The notes under the pieces are model-generated. The model was not told the DNA's origin. It made no database searches and worked only from the letters and a program-made list of their open reading frames with translations. A program made the translations under genes and the position numbers. 46,410 nt of DNA, taken from the NCBI RefSeq assembly GCF_023502205.1, contig NZ_JAMFLG010000036.1, positions 1 through 46,410 on the forward strand. The letters are read 5' to 3'. This DNA is from Aquiflexum sp. TKW24L (GTDB lineage: Bacteria; Bacteroidota; Bacteroidia; Cytophagales; Cyclobacteriaceae). Shown piece after piece: positions 24,524-32,484 of this stretch (position 1 is the stretch's first letter; each line of letters opens with the position of its first letter).

Positions 24524-27037
24524 ATGAAAACTTCAATCCACTTATTATTTGCGCTATTCCTCATTATAGGGATCAATGTCTCAGAAGGATACGCCCAAGG
24601 ATCAAAACCTGAATATATTGTATCGGGAAAGGTACTAGATAAATCAAACAACCAACCTGTTGCTTATGCAGCAGTGTCATTGGTAGATGCCGAAACACGT
24701 CAGAACGTGGCCGGAGCGGTTGCTGATTTTGACGGGGTTTTTATTATATCAAACTTCAAAAACGGCAATTACCTCGTTCAGGTATCTTTTATGGGTTTTC
24801 AGGCAATTACCTCAGACCTAATCGAAATTACTGATCAAAACACTTCTACGGATTTGGGTTCTATTTTATTGGTGCAGGAAGCTGTAGCGCTTCAGGAAGT
24901 AACTGTCATGGGACAGCGTGACCTGATCGAAGAAAGAGTAGACAGGACGATATATAATGCGGAAAATGATAAAACACTTGTAGGTGGTGATGCCTCTGAT
25001 GTATTGAGAAGGGTTCCGATGCTTTCTGTGGATATGGATGGTAATGTGTCCATGAGAGGTAGCTCAAGTATTTTGGTTTTGTTAAATGGAAAGCAGTCTG
25101 CCATCGTAGCTACAAACGTCGCTGAGGCTTTAAAGCAGATTCCTGCAGAAGAAATTAAATCTGTGGAAGTAATTACTTCACCCTCTGCCAAATATGATGC
25201 AGAAGGAACAGGTGGAGTAATCAACATTATTACTAAGAAAAACAACATTCAGGGTGCTTCCCTAAATATCAATAGCAGTGCGGGATTAAGGGGATCAAAC
25301 CTTGGATTAAATGCAAGTTTGAAGCAAAAGAAAATGTCTTGGACACTGGGCGGATTTGGAAGGGCAGGATATAATATCCTTGGATTTTTTGAAAACCAAC
25401 AGTACATCACGAATGCCGACGGAACTACAAGAAACATTTCCCAATACGCAGATACAAGAAGCAACATGCTTTTTGGCAGGTATAACTTAGGGTGGGATTA
25501 TGAAATCAACAAATTCAACTTTTTGACTGCTTCCGTAAGTTATGGTCTTCGTAACATGAGAAACCGACAGGATGGATTATTGACAGATACTTACTTGGAT
25601 GAAGTACTTCAGAGTTCATTGTTGAGAGATGTCAATACAGATAACCTTTCCAATAACGTGGATGTGAATTTCAACTATACCAAATCTTATGAAAAGAAAG
25701 GAAAAGAATTCAGTATCTCCGGCTTATTTAGCCAAAATAACCTGACCAATGATTTCATCAACAGCCAATATGATGAAAATTTCACAGGCATTTCGAGCAG
25801 GATTAAAAACCTGAACGCAGGTATCAACCGTGAATTTACCATTCAGTTGGATTACGTCACGCCTTTGGCTGAAAATCAAATCCTGGAATACGGTGCAAAA
25901 AACATCCTGAGAAAAGCAGTCAGTGACTTCGCATATTTCACCGCTGAAGGTCCTGATGGAGAGTTTGTGGAAGTTCAAGATGTTACATTTTCCAACGAAT
26001 TCAGTTATGACCAGAATGTAACTGCTGCTTACGCATCTTATACCACCAACTTTTTGAAAAACTATGCCTTCAAGGGAGGAATGAGATATGAATACACAAA
26101 CATCAACGCGGATTTTACCAATTCAGAACTGAATGGGGAGATTCCATCATTTGGAGTTTGGGTTCCTAGTTTGAACTTGAGCAGAAAACTTACAAAGGGA
26201 AATATGATCAAAGCAGCCTATAACAGAAGGGTGCAGAGACCGTCATTAAATTTTCTTAATCCAAACATCAACGCAGCCAATCCTCAGCAAATATCTCAGG
26301 GTAATCCATTGTTGGAGCCTGAGTTGACTGATAATTATGAAATGTCATATAGCACCTTTTTCAAAGGTTCAAACTTGAATTTCACTACCTATTTCAGAAA
26401 CACCTCAGGTTCTATACAGCCTGTAAGGACTGTAAGACAAGACGATATCATTTTCACTACCTATGAAAACATCGGTCAGGAAAAAGCATACGGATTATCA
26501 GTATTTGCCAATGTAAACCTGTCAGGTAAATTCTCTGTCAACGGTAGTGTTGAAACTTACTATGCACAGTTGGATAATGGTTTGTCAGATCCTTTGTATG
26601 CTGCTTCCAATGATGGATTTGTATTCAGCGGAAGGGTATTTGCCAACTATTCATTGCCAAAAGATTGGCAGGTTCAGGCTTTCACCTTTCAAAGAGGAAG
26701 AAGGGTTGAATTGCAGGGAACTTCAGGTGGATTTGGTGTCTATGGTTTGAACTTCAACAAATCATTCAATGAAAAAAGAGGTTCAATCGGTTTTGGTGCT
26801 GAAAACTTCTTTACCAAAGTATTCACGATCAACAATGAACTGATTACGCCAACAATTATGCAACAGAGTACAGTTGGATTGAAAAACATGAATTTCAAGA
26901 TCAACTTCAACTATAGAATAGGAAAATTATCAGTCGATGGACCTTCCAGAAAAAAGAAAAGAGGAGTGACCAACGACGATCTTAAAGAAGGTGGAGACGG
27001 CAACAGCGGTGCAGCCGCCGGCGGATCGCGCAATTAA
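24524..27037 (+). CDS. TonB-dependent receptor / outer-membrane beta-barrel family
   Basis: An 837-aa outer-membrane protein. A signal peptide (to about 24) is followed by a carboxypeptidase-regulatory-like domain (YIVSGKVLDKSNNQPVAYAAV), a plug-like domain (VLRRVPMLSVDMDGNVSMRG, EGTGGVINIITKKN) and a long barrel. After the last barrel strand (MNFKINFNYRIGKL) there is a tail of about 30 residues, first basic (SRKKKRG), then Gly/Asn/Ala-rich, which receptors usually lack. Substrate unknown; this subfamily is often tied to two-component or efflux functions rather than glycans. It is divergent from the LytS/LytTR genes and ends at a good terminator. Confidence 0.9.
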   Translation: MKTSIHLLFALFLIIGINVSEGYAQGSKPEYIVSGKVLDKSNNQPVAYAAVSLVDAETRQNVAGAVADFDGVFIISNFKNGNYLVQVSFMGFQAITSDLIEITDQNTSTDLGSILLVQEAVALQEVTVMGQRDLIEERVDRTIYNAENDKTLVGGDASDVLRRVPMLSVDMDGNVSMRGSSSILVLLNGKQSAIVATNVAEALKQIPAEEIKSVEVITSPSAKYDAEGTGGVINIITKKNNIQGASLNINSSAGLRGSNLGLNASLKQKKMSWTLGGFGRAGYNILGFFENQQYITNADGTTRNISQYADTRSNMLFGRYNLGWDYEINKFNFLTASVSYGLRNMRNRQDGLLTDTYLDEVLQSSLLRDVNTDNLSNNVDVNFNYTKSYEKKGKEFSISGLFSQNNLTNDFINSQYDENFTGISSRIKNLNAGINREFTIQLDYVTPLAENQILEYGAKNILRKAVSDFAYFTAEGPDGEFVEVQDVTFSNEFSYDQNVTAAYASYTTNFLKNYAFKGGMRYEYTNINADFTNSELNGEIPSFGVWVPSLNLSRKLTKGNMIKAAYNRRVQRPSLNFLNPNINAANPQQISQGNPLLEPELTDNYEMSYSTFFKGSNLNFTTYFRNTSGSIQPVRTVRQDDIIFTTYENIGQEKAYGLSVFANVNLSGKFSVNGSVETYYAQLDNGLSDPLYAASNDGFVFSGRVFANYSLPKDWQVQAFTFQRGRRVELQGTSGGFGVYGLNFNKSFNEKRGSIGFGAENFFTKVFTINNELITPTIMQQSTVGLKNMNFKINFNYRIGKLSVDGPSRKKKRGVTNDDLKEGGDGNSGAAAGGSRN

Positions 27038-27072
27038 TAAATAGTTAAATGATTGGGTAATAGTTATTAATT

Positions 27073-27105
27073 AACCGTTAGGTTTTGCCTAGCGGTTTTT
27101 TTATT
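27073..27105 (+). terminator. Terminator of the TonB receptor gene
   Basis: AACCGTTAGG (27073-27082) pairs with CCTAGCGGTT (27088-27097), with one mismatch-type position (T-G), then a long T-run. Confidence 0.85.
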
Positions 27106-27249
27106 TTTTTTGATATTATGTATATCCGCTTTTTCACCACCATCGCTATTTAAAAAATGACCTCGACTTGCGGACAATAATATTAGATAGAATGGTCAGA
27201 AACCATTTGGCATAGATTTTCCCCAAAGATTTTTTTTAGAAATAAGCAC

Positions 27250-27284
27250 AAAAAAACCACCCGGACTGCCCAAGTGGTTTTTGT
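27250..27284 (-). terminator. Terminator of pdhB (minus strand)
   Basis: AAAAACCAC (27252-27260) pairs with GTGGTTTTT (27274-27282). On the minus strand a T-run follows the stem. It lies about 90 bp past the pdhB stop, beyond the heptad array. Confidence 0.75.
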
Positions 27285-27304
27285 AACTTATTTCAAATTC
27301 TCGG

Positions 27305-27381
27305 AAACTTGTCACTTACTTTTTACCTTTCACTTCCTACTTCCTTCCCTCCCAACTTCCAAACTTCCCACTACCTACTTA
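27305..27381. repeat. Pyrimidine-rich heptad array abutting pdhB
   Basis: About eleven 7-bp units in register on the plus strand, such as CTTCCTA (27333) and CTTCCTT (27340); the plus strand is nearly free of G. The array reaches and slightly overlaps the pdhB stop codon, so it may lie in the mRNA 3' end as a purine-rich tract. Confidence 0.6.
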
Positions 27382-28352
27382 TACATCACCTTCTTCACAG
27401 CATCGATGGTCCTCTTTACATTTGGCAAGGTTGCTTCAATATAAGTAGGAGAATAACTCAAAGGAATATCCATCGAATTCACCCTGATCACCGGAGCATC
27501 CAGATAATCAAAGGCATTTCTTTGGATATGATAAGCCAGTTCTGAAGATAGGGCCGCAACAGGATTGGCTTCTTCCACGACCACGCACCTGTTGGTTTTC
27601 TTTACAGATTCCAGACAAGTGGCATAATCTATTGGTCTGACAGTTCTCAAATCGATGATTTCAGCTTCGATACCGTCTTTTGCCAGTTCATCAGCAGCTT
27701 CATATACCACTTTCATCATTTTACCAAATGAGATGATGGTAACGTCTTTTCCTTTTCTTTTGACATCGGCAACACCGATGGGCAATAAATATTCACCTTC
27801 TGGAACTTCACCTTTGTCACTATACATCAATTCAGATTCCATAAAGATTACTGGATCAGGATCCCTGATGGCAGCCTTCATCAAACCTTTTGCATCATAG
27901 GGATTGGAAGGAACAATCACTTTCAGTCCAGGAGTATTTGCAAACCAGTTCTCAAAATTTGAAGAGTGGGTAGCACCAAGTTGACCTGCGTTACCTGTCG
28001 GTCCTCTAAATACGATTGGAACACTGTAGGCTCCTCCGGACATCGAAAGCATTTTGGCAGCGGAGTTGACGATCTGATCTATGGCAACCAAGGAAAAGTT
28101 GAAGGTCATAAATTCGATAATTGGCCTCAAACCATTCATGGCAGCCCCAACTCCCAAACCTGCAAAACCAAGTTCTGCGATCGGGGTATCAATCACCCGA
28201 TCCGGACCAAACTCGTCCAACATTCCTTGGGATACCTTGTAGGCGCCGTTATATTCTGCCACTTCTTCGCCCATCAGAAACACGTTTTTATCGCGTCTCA
28301 TTTCTTCGGACATGGCCTCTCTTAATGCTTCTCTATATTGAATAACTCTCAT
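27375..28352 (-). CDS. pdhB: Pyruvate dehydrogenase E1 component, beta subunit
   Basis: A 325-aa protein of the usual E1-beta length. It begins MRVIQYREALREAMSEEM and contains GEEVAEYNGAYKVSQGM, TPIAELGFAGLGVGAAM, RGPTGNAGQLGATHSS and the C-terminal transketolase-type region VVVEEANPVA. The frame is open upstream to 28403, but the extra 17 residues are hydrophobic and not part of the family; ATG 28350-28352 is right. With E1-alpha (not in this window) it forms the thiamine-dependent decarboxylase of the pyruvate dehydrogenase complex. An isolated pdhB away from the other subunits is common in this group. Confidence 0.93.
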   Translation of the reverse strand: MRVIQYREALREAMSEEMRRDKNVFLMGEEVAEYNGAYKVSQGMLDEFGPDRVIDTPIAELGFAGLGVGAAMNGLRPIIEFMTFNFSLVAIDQIVNSAAKMLSMSGGAYSVPIVFRGPTGNAGQLGATHSSNFENWFANTPGLKVIVPSNPYDAKGLMKAAIRDPDPVIFMESELMYSDKGEVPEGEYLLPIGVADVKRKGKDVTIISFGKMMKVVYEAADELAKDGIEAEIIDLRTVRPIDYATCLESVKKTNRCVVVEEANPVAALSSELAYHIQRNAFDYLDAPVIRVNSMDIPLSYSPTYIEATLPNVKRTIDAVKKVMYK

Positions 28353-28468
28353 TTTAAACAGTATTTGCGGTCGTAAAAATAGGAAGTAATCCCTCAAATC
28401 CAAAACAAGCTTTGGTTTGAGGACCTATATTTTAGGAATGGTTTTTTGGAATGGAAATGGCTCTTGGA

Positions 28469-28894
28469 TTATTGTTTTTCAGGTTTGGTTACAGGCTTGC
28501 CCGATTCGACCCAATTATTCAATCCGCCTTCGAGCATGTATATCTTTGTGAACCCAAGTTCCTTCATTTTTTCTGTGGCAGGGATTGTTCTTTTTGCAGA
28601 CCTACAATAGACATAATAGGTTTTCTTTTTGTTGAGTTTGCTGACTTCTTCCTCAAAGTTGCCTCCGGTCCAATTGACGAAAGTTGCCCCTTCGATATAA
28701 CCCTCAGCAGTCTCTTCGGGGGTGCGGATATCCAAAATCACCGCCTTCTTTCCTTTGTGACCTTTGATGTCAAATTCCTCAGGGCTAAGTTTGGCAGCAC
28801 CTTCCTGCGCAATGGACTCTTTTGGGAATGCAATGAAAATCGTGACGATCATCAGCGTCAAAACTGATTTTATCCAAGTTGTGTTGTTGTTCAT
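28469..28894 (-). CDS. Exported single-domain rhodanese
   Basis: A 141-aa protein with a Sec signal peptide (cleavage near SIAQ, residue 29) and one rhodanese domain. AVILDIRTPEE begins the domain and the active-site loop is YCRSAKRT, with catalytic C97. GFTKIYMLEGGLNNW is the usual final helix and Trp. It should act in the periplasm as a sulfurtransferase or persulfide carrier. With the exported DsrE-like protein and the SQR-like flavoprotein it is the third sulfur-handling protein within 12 kb, although these are not one operon. It stands alone, 116 bp upstream of pdhB on the same strand. Confidence 0.9.
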   Translation of the reverse strand: MNNNTTWIKSVLTLMIVTIFIAFPKESIAQEGAAKLSPEEFDIKGHKGKKAVILDIRTPEETAEGYIEGATFVNWTGGNFEEEVSKLNKKKTYYVYCRSAKRTIPATEKMKELGFTKIYMLEGGLNNWVESGKPVTKPEKQ

Positions 28895-28994
28895 GATATT
28901 GTTGGTATTAGAATTTTTAGGATTTCTTTAGGTATGTACCCTATCTTGCCCCTAGCCATTATTGAACTCGGAGGGATTACAATTGATTGGCTTT

Positions 28995-29016
28995 GGACTG
29001 TCGACTGTGGTCTAAT
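28995..29016. repeat. Short heptad repeat (GACTGT type)
   Basis: Three units in register (GGACTGT, CGACTGT, GGTCTAA) of the same vocabulary as 16981-17015 and about 35636-35656. Confidence 0.5.
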
Positions 29017-29069
29017 TATCCGCAGTGCTAATCTTTGGCATTTGCCTGTGGCAAAATAGCGGATAATTA
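29013..29069. repeat. Nested inverted repeats
   Basis: TAATTATCCGC (29013-29023) and GCGGATAATTA (29059-29069) are perfect reverse complements separated by 35 nt. Inside, TTTGCC-TGT-GGCAAA (29041-29055) forms a second perfect stem. It lies upstream of the plus-strand phosphodiesterase gene, between it and the divergent rhodanese gene, so it could be a regulatory structure or a tiny mobile-element remnant. Confidence 0.7.
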
Positions 29070-29126
29070 TATTTCTTTATTTCTTTAGCAACGAATTTAC
29101 TTATTAAAAAATTTAAAAAGCCCAAA

Positions 29127-29630
29127 ATGAAGAAAATCGGCCTTATTTCTGACTCGCACGGATATATCGATGAGCATGTGATTAGCCATTTGGTAGATGT
29201 CGATGAAATATGGCATGCCGGGGATATCGGCGACCTTTCTGTTTTAAGTCAGCTTCCAAAGGAAAAGGTCCTGAGAATCATTACAGGAAATATTGATGAC
29301 CAAGAGGCAAGAAATGGATATCGGGAAGAATTGTGGTTTGAGGTGGAGGGAATGAAAATAGGAATGATCCACATCGGAGGCAAGCCTCCCCAATATGCCA
29401 AAGGAGTCAAAAACCTGATCAGGCAGCACGGGGTGCAGCTATTTGTTTGTGGGCATTCCCATATCTGCAAAGTGGAATTTGACAAAAACCTGAATTGTCT
29501 TTACATGAATCCCGGCGCCATGGGTCAGTCTGGCTTTCATATTGTCAGGACGATGTTGCTGTTTGAGATTGAAAGCGGCAAGATCCAGAATCTGAGGGTG
29601 GTGGAACTGGGGAAAAGGGGGAGAATTTAA
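29127..29630 (+). CDS. YfcE/MJ0936-type metallophosphoesterase
   Basis: A 167-aa calcineurin-like phosphodiesterase. All the metal-binding motifs are present: ISDSHG (D9, H11), HAGDIGD, TGNIDD (the GNxD motif) and GHSH. MNPGAMGQSG closes the fold. It is cytoplasmic and would hydrolyse phosphodiesters with Mn2+ or a similar metal; the natural substrate is unknown. ATG 29127 follows an A-rich leader. It is divergent from the rhodanese gene and ends about 160 bp before a bidirectional terminator. Confidence 0.92.
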   Translation: MKKIGLISDSHGYIDEHVISHLVDVDEIWHAGDIGDLSVLSQLPKEKVLRIITGNIDDQEARNGYREELWFEVEGMKIGMIHIGGKPPQYAKGVKNLIRQHGVQLFVCGHSHICKVEFDKNLNCLYMNPGAMGQSGFHIVRTMLLFEIESGKIQNLRVVELGKRGRI

Positions 29631-29789
29631 GGGTTAATTGATTATATGGTTAACTGATTATTCGATAAACTTCATTGTGCTAAGTCCAATTCTAAAAATT
29701 TGAATTAAGAGCACATTCAGTTTGGCCGATTTAAACAATTAACCAAATATCCCTTTAACCAAATAACCATTAATCATTAACCAATAACA

Positions 29790-29822
29790 AAAAAAGGCAA
29801 CGTGTCTACCGTTGCCTTTTTT
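29790..29822. terminator. Bidirectional terminator
   Basis: AAAAAAGGCAACG (29790-29802) pairs with CGTTGCCTTTTTT (29810-29822) around a 7-nt loop. T-runs follow on both strands. It serves the minus-strand 46-aa gene and probably the plus-strand phosphodiesterase gene. Confidence 0.88.
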
Positions 29823-29851
29823 ATTTCTTTGGAAAGAAAAGAAAAATAGGA

Positions 29852-29992
29852 TTAAGCGAAGTTCTTTTTTAGCTCTTCGATGTCAACATTTTTGATTACC
29901 GGCTTGGCACTCAACTGTTTGATCTTAATCACTCTTGTATTTTGCTTAAGTCTCTTTCTTTTCAATTTTCTTTTTAATGCAGTAACTCCCAT
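29852..29992 (-). CDS. 46-aa highly basic protein, ribosome/nucleic-acid-associated candidate
   Basis: A short gene reading MGVTALKRKLKRKRLKQN at its start and IEELKKNFA at its end. The first half is packed with Lys and Arg and the second half has a small hydrophobic/acidic helix. It has its own TAATTTTG -7 element at 30026-30033 on the minus strand and a strong terminator 30 bp after the stop. I do not recognise the family; composition and its position divergent from hisS suggest an RNA- or ribosome-binding role. The promoter, good start codon and terminator are why I accept it despite its size. Confidence 0.72.
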   Translation of the reverse strand: MGVTALKRKLKRKRLKQNTRVIKIKQLSAKPVIKNVDIEELKKNFA

Positions 29993-30025
29993 CGTCTTAT
30001 TCTTTATGTGACCTCAAATGAAGCG

Positions 30026-30033
30026 CAAAATTA
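30026..30033 (-). promoter_or_regulatory. -7 element TAATTTTG for the 46-aa gene
   Basis: On the minus strand TAATTTTG matches the Bacteroidota TAnnTTTG consensus, 33 bp before the ATG at 29990-29992. Confidence 0.6.
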
Positions 30034-30054
30034 AGATAAAAATTTGATTTTGCT

Positions 30055-30062
30055 TAACTTTG
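30055..30062 (+). promoter_or_regulatory. -7 element TAACTTTG for hisS
   Basis: TAACTTTG matches TAnnTTTG exactly and ends 19 bp before the hisS ATG at 30082, giving a short 5' leader. No good -33 TTTG was seen at standard spacing. Confidence 0.65.
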
Positions 30063-30081
30063 CCCAAAATTAATGTAAAAG

Positions 30082-31449
30082 ATGGCTGTCCAAAAACCAA
30101 GTTTGCCCAAAGGAACCCGTGATTTCGGGCCACTCCAAATGGCGAGGAGAAATTTCATTTTAGATACAATCAAAGATACCTTTAGGCTTTTTGGATTCCA
30201 GCAGATCGAAACTCCCGCCATGGAAAACCTGAGTACCCTGACAGGCAAATATGGGGATGAAGGCGATCAGTTGCTTTTTAAAATCCTCAATAGCGGCGAT
30301 TTTATCAAAGATGTAAAATCGGAAGACCTTCAAAGCGGAAGTTCACAGGTATTGCCTAAAGTGGCAGAAAAAGGCCTCCGGTACGACTTGACGGTTCCTT
30401 TTGCGCGATACGTGGTCATGAACAGAAATGACATCTCTTTTCCTTTTAAACGTTTCCAAATCCAACCGGTATGGAGAGCGGACCGACCACAGCGGGGAAG
30501 GTACCGGGAATTTTACCAATGTGATGCAGATGTGGTCGGGACTGATAGTTTGGTATGTGAGCTTGAAATCCTGTTGATGATCAAGCGCGTTTTTAATACC
30601 CTTGGCATTGCAGATTATGACATCAAAATCAACAACCGCAAAATCCTGACAGGAATCTCTGAAGTGATCGGTGAAAAAGGCAGAGAAGGGGAATTATGTG
30701 TTGCGATAGATAAATTAGATAAAATAGGTTGGGAAAAAGTACAGGAAGAACTGACACAAAGGAATTTTGCGCAGGATTCTATTTCCAAGCTAGAGCCTAT
30801 TATCAGTCTCAAACAAAGTAATGCAGACAAACTCAATTTCCTAAAAACCTTTCTAAAGGATTCCGAAACCGGAATAAAGGGAATTGCCGAACTCGAAGAA
30901 GTTTTGGATTTGCTTCATCAATATGGAGAATCCGAAGACCATGTAGATTTCGATGTTGTCTTAGCTAGAGGCTTGACATATTATACAGGCGCAATATTCG
31001 AAGTCAAAGTCAATAAGGTTACCATTGGATCGGTAAGTGGCGGAGGAAGGTACGATAACCTGACGGGAGTGTTTGGTTTGGATGGCGTGTCAGGGGTAGG
31101 ATTTTCCTTTGGTGTGGACAGATTGTACGATGTAATGGATGAATTGGGGATTTTTCCTGAGAGTAATCTGGACAAAACAAAAGTGCTGATTACCCATTTT
31201 GATGAAAAAGGATTTGCCTATGGACTTCAAATCCTTCAAAAATTAAGGTCAGCAGGTATTTCTTCAGAACTGTTTCCCGAGACAGGGAAGATCAAAAAGC
31301 AATTGACTTATGCAGACAAAAAGCAAATTCCTTTTGTGATCGTCTTAGGAGATAACGAAATCCAAGAATCAAATATCAGCCTCAAAAATCTAAGTTCAGG
31401 CTTTCAAGAAACCGTCAGCATTGAAAAAGCCATTGAAATTCTGTGTTAG
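30082..31449 (+). CDS. hisS: Histidine--tRNA ligase
   Basis: A 455-aa class II aminoacyl-tRNA synthetase that charges tRNA-His. It begins PKGTRDFGP (motif 1 region). Motif 2 is WRADRPQRGRYREFYQCDADVVG near 132-154, the histidine-binding signature LARGLTYYTGAIFEV is near 294-308, and SGGGRYDNL and GVGFSFGVDRL (motif 3) follow. The C-terminal 100 residues form the anticodon-binding domain. A bacterial form of normal length and intact. A -7 element lies just upstream; no clear terminator follows, only heptad repeat DNA. Confidence 0.97.
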   Translation: MAVQKPSLPKGTRDFGPLQMARRNFILDTIKDTFRLFGFQQIETPAMENLSTLTGKYGDEGDQLLFKILNSGDFIKDVKSEDLQSGSSQVLPKVAEKGLRYDLTVPFARYVVMNRNDISFPFKRFQIQPVWRADRPQRGRYREFYQCDADVVGTDSLVCELEILLMIKRVFNTLGIADYDIKINNRKILTGISEVIGEKGREGELCVAIDKLDKIGWEKVQEELTQRNFAQDSISKLEPIISLKQSNADKLNFLKTFLKDSETGIKGIAELEEVLDLLHQYGESEDHVDFDVVLARGLTYYTGAIFEVKVNKVTIGSVSGGGRYDNLTGVFGLDGVSGVGFSFGVDRLYDVMDELGIFPESNLDKTKVLITHFDEKGFAYGLQILQKLRSAGISSELFPETGKIKKQLTYADKKQIPFVIVLGDNEIQESNISLKNLSSGFQETVSIEKAIEILC

Positions 31450-31453
31450 TACC

Positions 31454-31502
31454 AATCAAGTATCAAGTAGTCAGTATCAAGTAGCAAGAATTAAGGCATA
31501 AG
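31454..31502. repeat. Heptad array (TATCAAG type) after hisS
   Basis: Seven units in strict register, including AATCAAG (31454), TATCAAG (31461 and 31475) and TAGCAAG (31482). The same words as at 22097-22238, 9 kb away. Confidence 0.8.
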
Positions 31503-31589
31503 AGAACAAGCGAGATAAATAAAACAAGAATCGACTCAAGATATGTTAAAGCTTAAATAGGAATCAATCCAAGGTTTGATTCCAAATCA

Positions 31590-31650
31590 ATTAACCATTT
31601 ACAAATAACCAAATAACCAATAACCAAATAACCAATAACCAAATACTTGT
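31590..31650. repeat. ATAACCAA-type array
   Basis: ATAACCAA/ATAACCA words repeated about seven times with an alternating 7/8-bp step. The same words occur at 22081-22096, 22270-22315, 22411-22440 and 29738-29790. Confidence 0.65.
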
Positions 31651-31677
31651 ACTGAGCGGAGTCGAAGTAACCACCTT

Positions 31678-31959
31678 TCAGTCCACTACCAAAATCGCAT
31701 TGATGGGAATATGTCTGTTACATTTCAATGAGACAAATTTGTCTCCTACTGCCCATACAGTAGTGTTGATCTGAAAGGTTTTGCCATTGGCATCCTCAAA
31801 AGTTATGGTTGATTTGCTACGAAGGAGGTTGCCTATCGCTTGGGCACGCATCAGTTCAAAATTCCTTATCTTTCGCTCCTTTTCATCTTCAAGAACCTCT
31901 TTTTTAGAAAATCTGAGTTCATCGATTTTTTCCTTCTCTATCTTCTCAATGGTTTTCAT
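31678..31959 (-). CDS. Hypothetical protein, coiled-coil N-terminus plus small beta domain
   Basis: A 93-aa protein. Residues 1-45 are a Lys/Glu-rich helix likely to form a coiled coil. Residues 48-93 look like a compact beta unit (STITFEDANGKTFQINTTVWAVGDKFVSL) ending in the hydrophobic strand INAILVVD. I do not recognise it, but the amphipathic pattern and sensible N-terminus argue for a real gene. It is convergent with hisS and divergent from ybaB. No signal peptide or membrane segment. Confidence 0.7.
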   Translation of the reverse strand: MKTIEKIEKEKIDELRFSKKEVLEDEKERKIRNFELMRAQAIGNLLRSKSTITFEDANGKTFQINTTVWAVGDKFVSLKCNRHIPINAILVVD

Positions 31960-32120
31960 ATGATTTCGATTTATAGAATAAATATACAGGTTATCAATCG
32001 ATTAATTTTTTCAAAAGGTTTCAAACCCTACATTAAAATTGTCAATGGTAAAGATTACATAATTTAATTCAGTCATCTTTTGCTTTCCTAAGTTGTGCTT
32101 CCAACATGCTTGAATTCCCT

Positions 32121-32128
32121 TATATTTG
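32121..32128 (+). promoter_or_regulatory. -7 element TATATTTG for ybaB
   Basis: An exact TAnnTTTG match, 23 bp before the ATG at 32152. The gene downstream is co-transcribed with a glycosyltransferase gene. Confidence 0.6.
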
Positions 32129-32151
32129 TGTCTTAATATAAATGAGGTGCT

Positions 32152-32484
32152 ATGTTTGATATGATGAGTATAATGAATAAGGTGAAGGAAGCCCAGGCAA
32201 AAATCAAAGATGCCCAGGCCAAATTAGTCCACCTTATAGCCGATGGAGAATCCGGAGCTGGATTGGTTAAAGTAACTGTTAATGGTAACAGAAAAGTAAT
32301 GTCCATATTTATGGATGATTCACTTGTGAATCTTGCGGACAAAGAAATGCTCAGTGACCTCGTTGTAGCAGCCACCAATAAAGCGCTTGATGCCATAGAA
32401 ATCAAAATCAAAGAAGAACTCAAATCTGCTACCGATGGCATGATGCCCAATATTCCGGGAATGGATCTTGGCAGTATGTTTTGA
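32152..32484 (+). CDS. YbaB/EbfC-family nucleoid-associated protein
   Basis: A 110-aa protein of the usual family length. It opens with a long helix (MMSIMNKVKEAQAKIKDAQAKL), continues with the family core GLVKVTVNGNRKVMSIFMDD, and closes with a C-terminal helix and the Met/Gly-rich tail MPNIPGMDLGSMF. It is a dimeric DNA-binding protein of the cytoplasm. It usually neighbours recR or dnaX; here it precedes a glycosyltransferase gene, whose ATG overlaps its TGA stop (TGATG), so the two are translationally coupled. Confidence 0.93.
   Translation: MFDMMSIMNKVKEAQAKIKDAQAKLVHLIADGESGAGLVKVTVNGNRKVMSIFMDDSLVNLADKEMLSDLVVAATNKALDAIEIKIKEELKSATDGMMPNIPGMDLGSMF

Larger units (their letters stand above)
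27038..27374. other. Intergenic region with two terminators and a pyrimidine heptad array
   Basis: 337 bp between convergent genes. It contains one terminator for each gene and the heptad array next to the pdhB stop. No gene is seen. Confidence 0.7.
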
